Shown piece by piece: positions 59,985-64,000 of a stretch of 64,000 nucleotides of DNA. The number at the start of each line of letters is the position of its first letter. Position 1 is the first letter of the stretch. The stretch spans positions 17,292,946 through 17,356,945 of the forward strand of contig CM032794.1 in assembly GCA_019155185.1 (NCBI GenBank), read 5' to 3'. The translations under genes were made by a program, and so were the position numbers. The notes beneath the pieces are model-generated. The model saw only the letters and a list, made by a program, of their open reading frames with translations, did no database searches and was not told the origin of the DNA. This DNA is from Beaufortia kweichowensis (Eukaryota > Chordata > Actinopteri > Cypriniformes > Gastromyzontidae).

Positions 59985-60923
59985 AAACCACCATGAAATT
60001 ACTGCCAGCAGATCTTTCATCATTTACAGAATGCACCCTGTACCGAAGGGATAAAAGAACTCTCTTCTGTGTTGTCTACAAAGCTTGTCTTTTAACCATA
60101 TAACACTTTTAGGCAGAATATTTAGAATATATTGTGTTTAACAATAATTAGTGTAGGTCTTTCCTTTACAATAATACCTACTGAAAGAAAGGCGAGGCAA
60201 GAAGAGACATGCATGTTTTGTAAGAATTTTTTATCTATTATAACATTTTTGTTAATCTCTACATAGACCGTTAATATAATGCTTTTAAAGATCTTTTTAT
60301 TTTAAAACTTTTTTAACCTTTGATTCCATGATCTTTTACTTTTCAGTTTTTCTTTCTGAAAATGCCCAAAAAAATCTGACTGTACTATTTTTATATTTTT
60401 GAGTTGAATTTTGGTAAATAGTTTCTGTCACACAATTGCTAAAAAGTTAAAACCCTCAGTTAATGTCCTCAGTTGTCCTCAGTTAAAGATCTTAAGATAA
60501 ACTATTTACATCATCCAGACTGGACAGTTGTTTGTAGGCCTATATCAGTCAGTGCTGAACCTTCTGTAGATGGTTCAAAATGCTGCTAAAGATTTTTGGT
60601 CACACTTGTCATTTTTGGTCACACTTGTCACTTATGAAAATTACATCACATGATTGTTCAAATGTATTGTTTCTAGACAATAAAATATTTTGTCCAGGAG
60701 TTTTGAATGTACTAAAAGTCTCTTATTCCTGTACTATCATGTACTATGAATACTGTTGGCTCTAATAAATAATTTGTAATGTTCTTCATTTATTAGTTGC
60801 TTTAAATAAAATAATCTGCAAAATGTACCCATTGTGGAGGAAATTCAAGTAAGGCATCAGAAAAATATGGGAACCCCATGGTTTCGTGATTTCAGTAATA
60901 TTATATTTATATTATATTATATA

Positions 60924-60978
<55 letters not shown>

Positions 60979-61471
60979 ATATAATATTATATTTGAACAA
61001 ATATGTTTTTCATTTTAATAGTTTTATGCATCATTTAATGTATTAATGCCAGTTATTGTGAATAAGTGAATAAGTTTTGGGTGAATTCTTCCAGTCTAAT
61101 GTTCATGTTATTGTCCCATTTGTCGTATTTTCTATGTTTACAGGTAAAAACAATACTTTTCTACTACGACATGTTTGCAAAAAGACAAAACATAACTTAG
61201 TACAAATATTTAAACGTTTAAGGGAACGCAATAAACACAAAAACAGCAATGCTTAAGGGCTCGAAACATTCTTGACAGTGTTAGTGAAGAGGCAGACAAC
61301 ACGCATGTGCAGTCCTGAAACGAAACTAAGATTAGAAAGACGCCACTTGGTAGCATAACTAGCTCGGGTTTAGAAAAAGTCAGTAGGCTGTCTTAAGGTA
61401 GGTTGTTTGATTGTTTTTGTACAGTAATTCTACTGTCTTTAGAGGTAAACGTATCGATAACTTGTGTGACG
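59985..61471. other. Spacer after TRIM-C; simple repeats, no gene seen
   Basis: A duplicated 18-base unit (TTTTTGGTCACACTTGTCA) lies near 60594-60631. A TG run passing into TA (about 60921-60980) follows, with AT-palindromic flanks. Positions 61300-61400 may be an untranslated exon of a downstream gene, since GTAGGTTG there could be a donor, but nothing proves it. Confidence 0.45.
60921..60980. repeat. Microsatellite (TG)n-(TA)n
   Basis: GT dinucleotides are followed directly by TA dinucleotides and then TAATA words. It is a simple repeat. Confidence 0.9.
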
Positions 61472-61801
61472 TCTGGGATGGGTACCGAAACCCGGTATTA
61501 AACTAGCCCCGGTGCTAAATTATTAAAGACCGAAGTATGGATAAGCTCTGACGCTATCGGTTCTGCTTTCGGTACTGGAGAAATTAAGAAAATACATGTC
61601 CTGTTTATTAATGCTAAATAAACGTCATCTTGCGCATTTTAACTGTCCAACCATTTCTAATTTACGATAATAGCCTATTTAGACATTAGATATTTACCTG
61701 CATTTTTATCTATCATGCGCGAAATGTCCCTGTCTGTCCCTGAGTACACTGAGTGCGCGCGCACGCACACAACACGAAAGCTCGCGCGTAATAGAGTGAT
61801 G

Positions 61802-62012
61802 ATGGCGGAGAGAACCAAACGGTGTAAAGTATGCTTACATTTCACTCGAGTGGATGCAGACAATGATCGCTGCAACACGTGCAACAAGATTTTAGCTTGT
61901 AAGGGCGGAAACACAAGCGATCCGTCAAAACATCTTTCAAAAGTTCATCATGTGCGGACAGAGAATTGCAAAGTTTTCGACTGCCTAGTTAGTTCATCAT
62001 CCACCTCCTCAG
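61802..62012 (+). CDS. BED-finger exon of a hAT transposase or ZBED-like gene (partial)
   Basis: The exon starts at ATGGCGGAGAG (a second ATG is 3 bases upstream) and reads MAERTKRCKVCLHF, then a BED-type zinc finger with RCNTCNK, LACKGGNTSDPSKHL and a KVHH end. It stops at a GTAAAT donor after a Ser/Thr run. The wording is typical of the N-terminal exon of ZBED1-like hAT transposases. The sequence near 61472 (GGGATGGGTACCGAAACC) resembles the end of such an element, but no matching right end is in the window. The catalytic exon is absent, either beyond the window or lost. If one simply reads on, a stop comes at 62041. Confidence 0.55.
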
Positions 62013-62833
62013 GTAAATATGCTAGCAGTCTTCCCAAATAACAACGACATAAGCATCCTATAAGGTCTCTCTAAATTAGTATTTAATAATTTAATAAATA
62101 CATCACGTTCAGTTAAATTATGATCTTCAGAGTAAGTGGGGAGCTGAACGAGTTCATGGCGTGTTCTACTGTTTGTTTGTTGGCTATTGTTGAAGACGGG
62201 TTTTTATTTCCTCGTCTTCGTGTTCGTTTTCTCCGGCTAGGATCACGCAAATACTCAAGTAAAGTTAAGTATTTATTCCCTGGCCACAACAGCCTTACAG
62301 ACTAGACATAATCAATAATATGCATCTGATGTGAACATGAAGAATGATGATCTTTTGCTAGCTTTCCCTAAAGTACACAATCCTAGGAGTCTTCTCTCAT
62401 CGAGCAATACGACAAAAGAAGCCCCGTCTATCCCTTTCACATATTATTTATACAGTTGACTGGGTATGGTCTTGTAGCCTTGAGATGTTAACTTTTTCTT
62501 GGTTCTTACCCAAGTTCCTCTTTACGTGACATCTTACCATCACCCATGTACATTCAGAGTTGCTCAACATCCCGTTATGGTGAACTCATATAACCCATCA
62601 CTTTAAAGCATTAATCCTTTATGATATGTTTTATTCAATCAGCTAAGCATCAATCAAACATTAATATAAAGCATTGTATCAAGTGGTAAAAGAAATATCC
62701 TAACACTATAAAAAAGGCGGCGCCATTTTTTTTTATTTGAAAGTAAACCTTTAAATTCTATAATACATTTCACTTTCTTGTAACTGTTTGAATGTGTTTA
62801 CTGTTTAAAAAGTGAAGTGTTGTCTATTTACAG
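62013..62833. other. Non-coding stretch between the BED exon and the NLR-like exon
   Basis: No coding exon or transposon end was recognised. Short ORFs such as 62120-62305 show no domain. Confidence 0.4.
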
Positions 62834-62854
62834 GTCTAACATCAATCACTTATA

Positions 62855-62946
62855 ATGGAGAGAGAAGAAGAAATTGTCGCACCTGCGTCACCCAGCGGGT
62901 TGTCACTGAAGAGTGCTAAATCTATAGGGCGTTCAATAAACCTCAG
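62855..62946 (+). CDS. Possible first coding exon of a fish NLR-type (NLRC3-like) gene
   Basis: After a TTTACAG acceptor (exon from 62834), an ATG at 62855 opens MEREEEIVAPASPSGLSL followed by KSAKSIGRSINL and a GTTAGT donor in phase 2. Many fish-specific NLR proteins carry an N-terminal peptide of the form SGPSCxSxKSDxSMxxPINF, and this one resembles it. The NACHT and leucine-rich repeat exons would lie to the right, outside the window. The match is to a short, low-complexity pattern, so the call is tentative. It cannot be spliced in frame to the BED exon upstream, because that joint meets a stop. Confidence 0.4.
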
Positions 62947-64000
62947 GTTAGTCTACTCGTGTACCACGGTGGACCCTATGACTCTCTCTTTTACAGTGTA
63001 TGCTTACTCTACATCAGTGTAAAGTACAGAGAGTGCTGATGTTATATCCTACTTGTTTTACAATCATTTTATCTTACATCATTAAACTCTCACGCAGCCT
63101 TACACTTTTTCATTTTAAACAAATAGTAAACGTTTAAATTCAAGATGAGATGAAAACAAATGATACTTGGAGAAAATATAGAAAAACGTTAAAAAAGCAT
63201 TAGGATAGCAATATTTTAATAAAGTAAAGTTAAAGAAGCATTTGCATAGCTAATTTTGAAATGTGATAAGCAAAATAGCATAGTATATCTTTATGAAATT
63301 TACATTGACTGCAAATTAAAAATTAAATAATTAATATCAAATTAAATAATATTAACATTTGCAATTTTATGCACTTACTGTGGCAAGAAAGTGTATATTT
63401 TAATGCTTTTATTGCAAATGAAAATGTATTACCTGTTCTGAACTGATCGGACAAGTTCAGGATCAAAAACAGCGAACTGATCGTTTAAATGTTAATTTTC
63501 TTAAATGTATTTGGGCTTATACAATACAATATCTGTCAATACAATATCCGACAATACAGTATCCGTCAGATGTGAATTAAACACAAGAGTGTGGCAGAAT
63601 AATATCTGTATATGCATATAGCACTGACATATGTAGCTTAAACAAACAGATCTGTTTACACTTGTTTACAGTCAGTTCCAAAAGCGCTTTGAAACACTTT
63701 TGCATCTGGTCTTTCCAAGATCAAATTCAGCCATCTGATCAGAAAAAATCCATAGTGGCCAGCTGTAAATAGTCCCAATGTGTTTGTGGTCCTGCCATTT
63801 CTTTGAGAATTATTTCAAAGTATTAAACAATTTTAATTTTTACATTTATGCAGACACTTTTATCCAAAGCTGAAGTGCATTCAAGATACCCATGACCTTG
63901 ACCCTTGACTTTATGCAATGTTCTACCAAATAAGCTACCATTTAGTACTGTTAATGTAAAATGATATGTGAAAATTAATAATAACTGCTGGTAATTTAAT
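62947..64000. other. Downstream sequence to window end
   Basis: This is AT-rich and without recognisable exons, apart from a minus-strand SINE piece at 63838-63944. If the NLR-like call is right, this is its intron. Confidence 0.4.
63838..63944 (-). mobile_element. Degraded tRNA-derived SINE, minus strand
   Basis: ACATTTATGCAGACACTTTT followed by ATCCAAAGCTGAAGTGC is the inverse of the SINE tail at 51857-51890. CATTCAAGATACCCATGACC and CTACCAAATAAGCTACCA match the head of common cyprinid SINEs in inverted form. It is diverged and lacks a clear duplication. Confidence 0.65.

Noticed and set aside
61310..61335. Second interferon element (GAAACGAAACT)
   Set aside because: The two GAAA units are one base apart instead of two, so it does not fit the ISRE spacing.
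61802..62946. One gene joining the BED exon to the exon at 62834
   Set aside because: Splicing 62012 to 62834 gives a frame that meets a stop within about 30 codons, while the ATG frame at 62855 is a different one.
1..64000. CRISPR arrays, tRNA or rRNA genes, bacterial operons
   Set aside because: None is present: tRNA-like boxes occur only within SINEs, direct repeats are microsatellites or transposon parts, and gene structure is eukaryotic.

Overview
The window looks like nuclear DNA of a bony fish, most likely a cyprinid or close relative. The evidence is GT-AG introns, vertebrate genes with fish-like structure, and abundant fish transposon families: PIF/Harbinger, hAT and mariner-type MITEs, an L2/CR1-like LINE, a tRNA-derived SINE and a Ty3/gypsy element. 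It also carries fish-expanded TRIM genes. Exons were placed by hand from ORF fragments, splice signals and phase arithmetic; no alignment or database search was run.

Layout. 1-5.5 kb: first coding exon of svep1 (minus strand), with part of its intron 1 and its upstream region. 5.5-9.9 kb: a nearly complete PIF/Harbinger transposon bounded by a 3-bp duplication and 16-bp inverted repeats. It holds a frameshifted transposase (plus strand) and an apparently intact five-exon Myb/SANT-like partner gene (minus strand). 15.2-28.9 kb: the complete 11-exon slc7a8 gene (LAT2 amino acid transporter light chain); intron 3 contains a perfect 90-bp inverted repeat. 31.7-35.7 kb: nedd8 (minus, 4 exons) and gmpr2 (plus, 9 coding exons) head to head over a shared upstream region of less than 1 kb. 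37.1-42.0 kb: a decayed Ty3/gypsy retrotransposon with two similar LTRs. 42.6-64 kb: an immune-type accessory block with three tandem same-strand TRIM genes. TRIM-A has a one-base break in B-box 2. TRIM-B is intact on paper but holds a LINE with a nested SINE in intron 1 and a LINE tail beside a shortened coiled-coil exon. TRIM-C has two complete RINGs plus a third decayed RING, no B30.2 domain, and a consensus ISRE upstream. The block ends with a BED-finger exon of a hAT transposase-like gene and a possible N-terminal exon of a fish NLR-type gene.

How the genes relate. svep1, slc7a8, nedd8 and gmpr2 are conserved single-copy genes with unrelated jobs: extracellular matrix protein, amino acid exchange, cullin modification and purine salvage. 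nedd8 and gmpr2 may share a promoter. The TRIM block is the variable part: its RING, B-box, coiled-coil and B30.2 exons have been duplicated, lost and broken by transposons, as expected for fast-evolving antiviral TRIM/NLR loci. The most unusual items are the multi-RING TRIM-C, the perfect inverted repeat in slc7a8, the intact Myb partner inside a Harbinger element with a broken transposase, and the SINE-in-LINE-in-TRIM nest.
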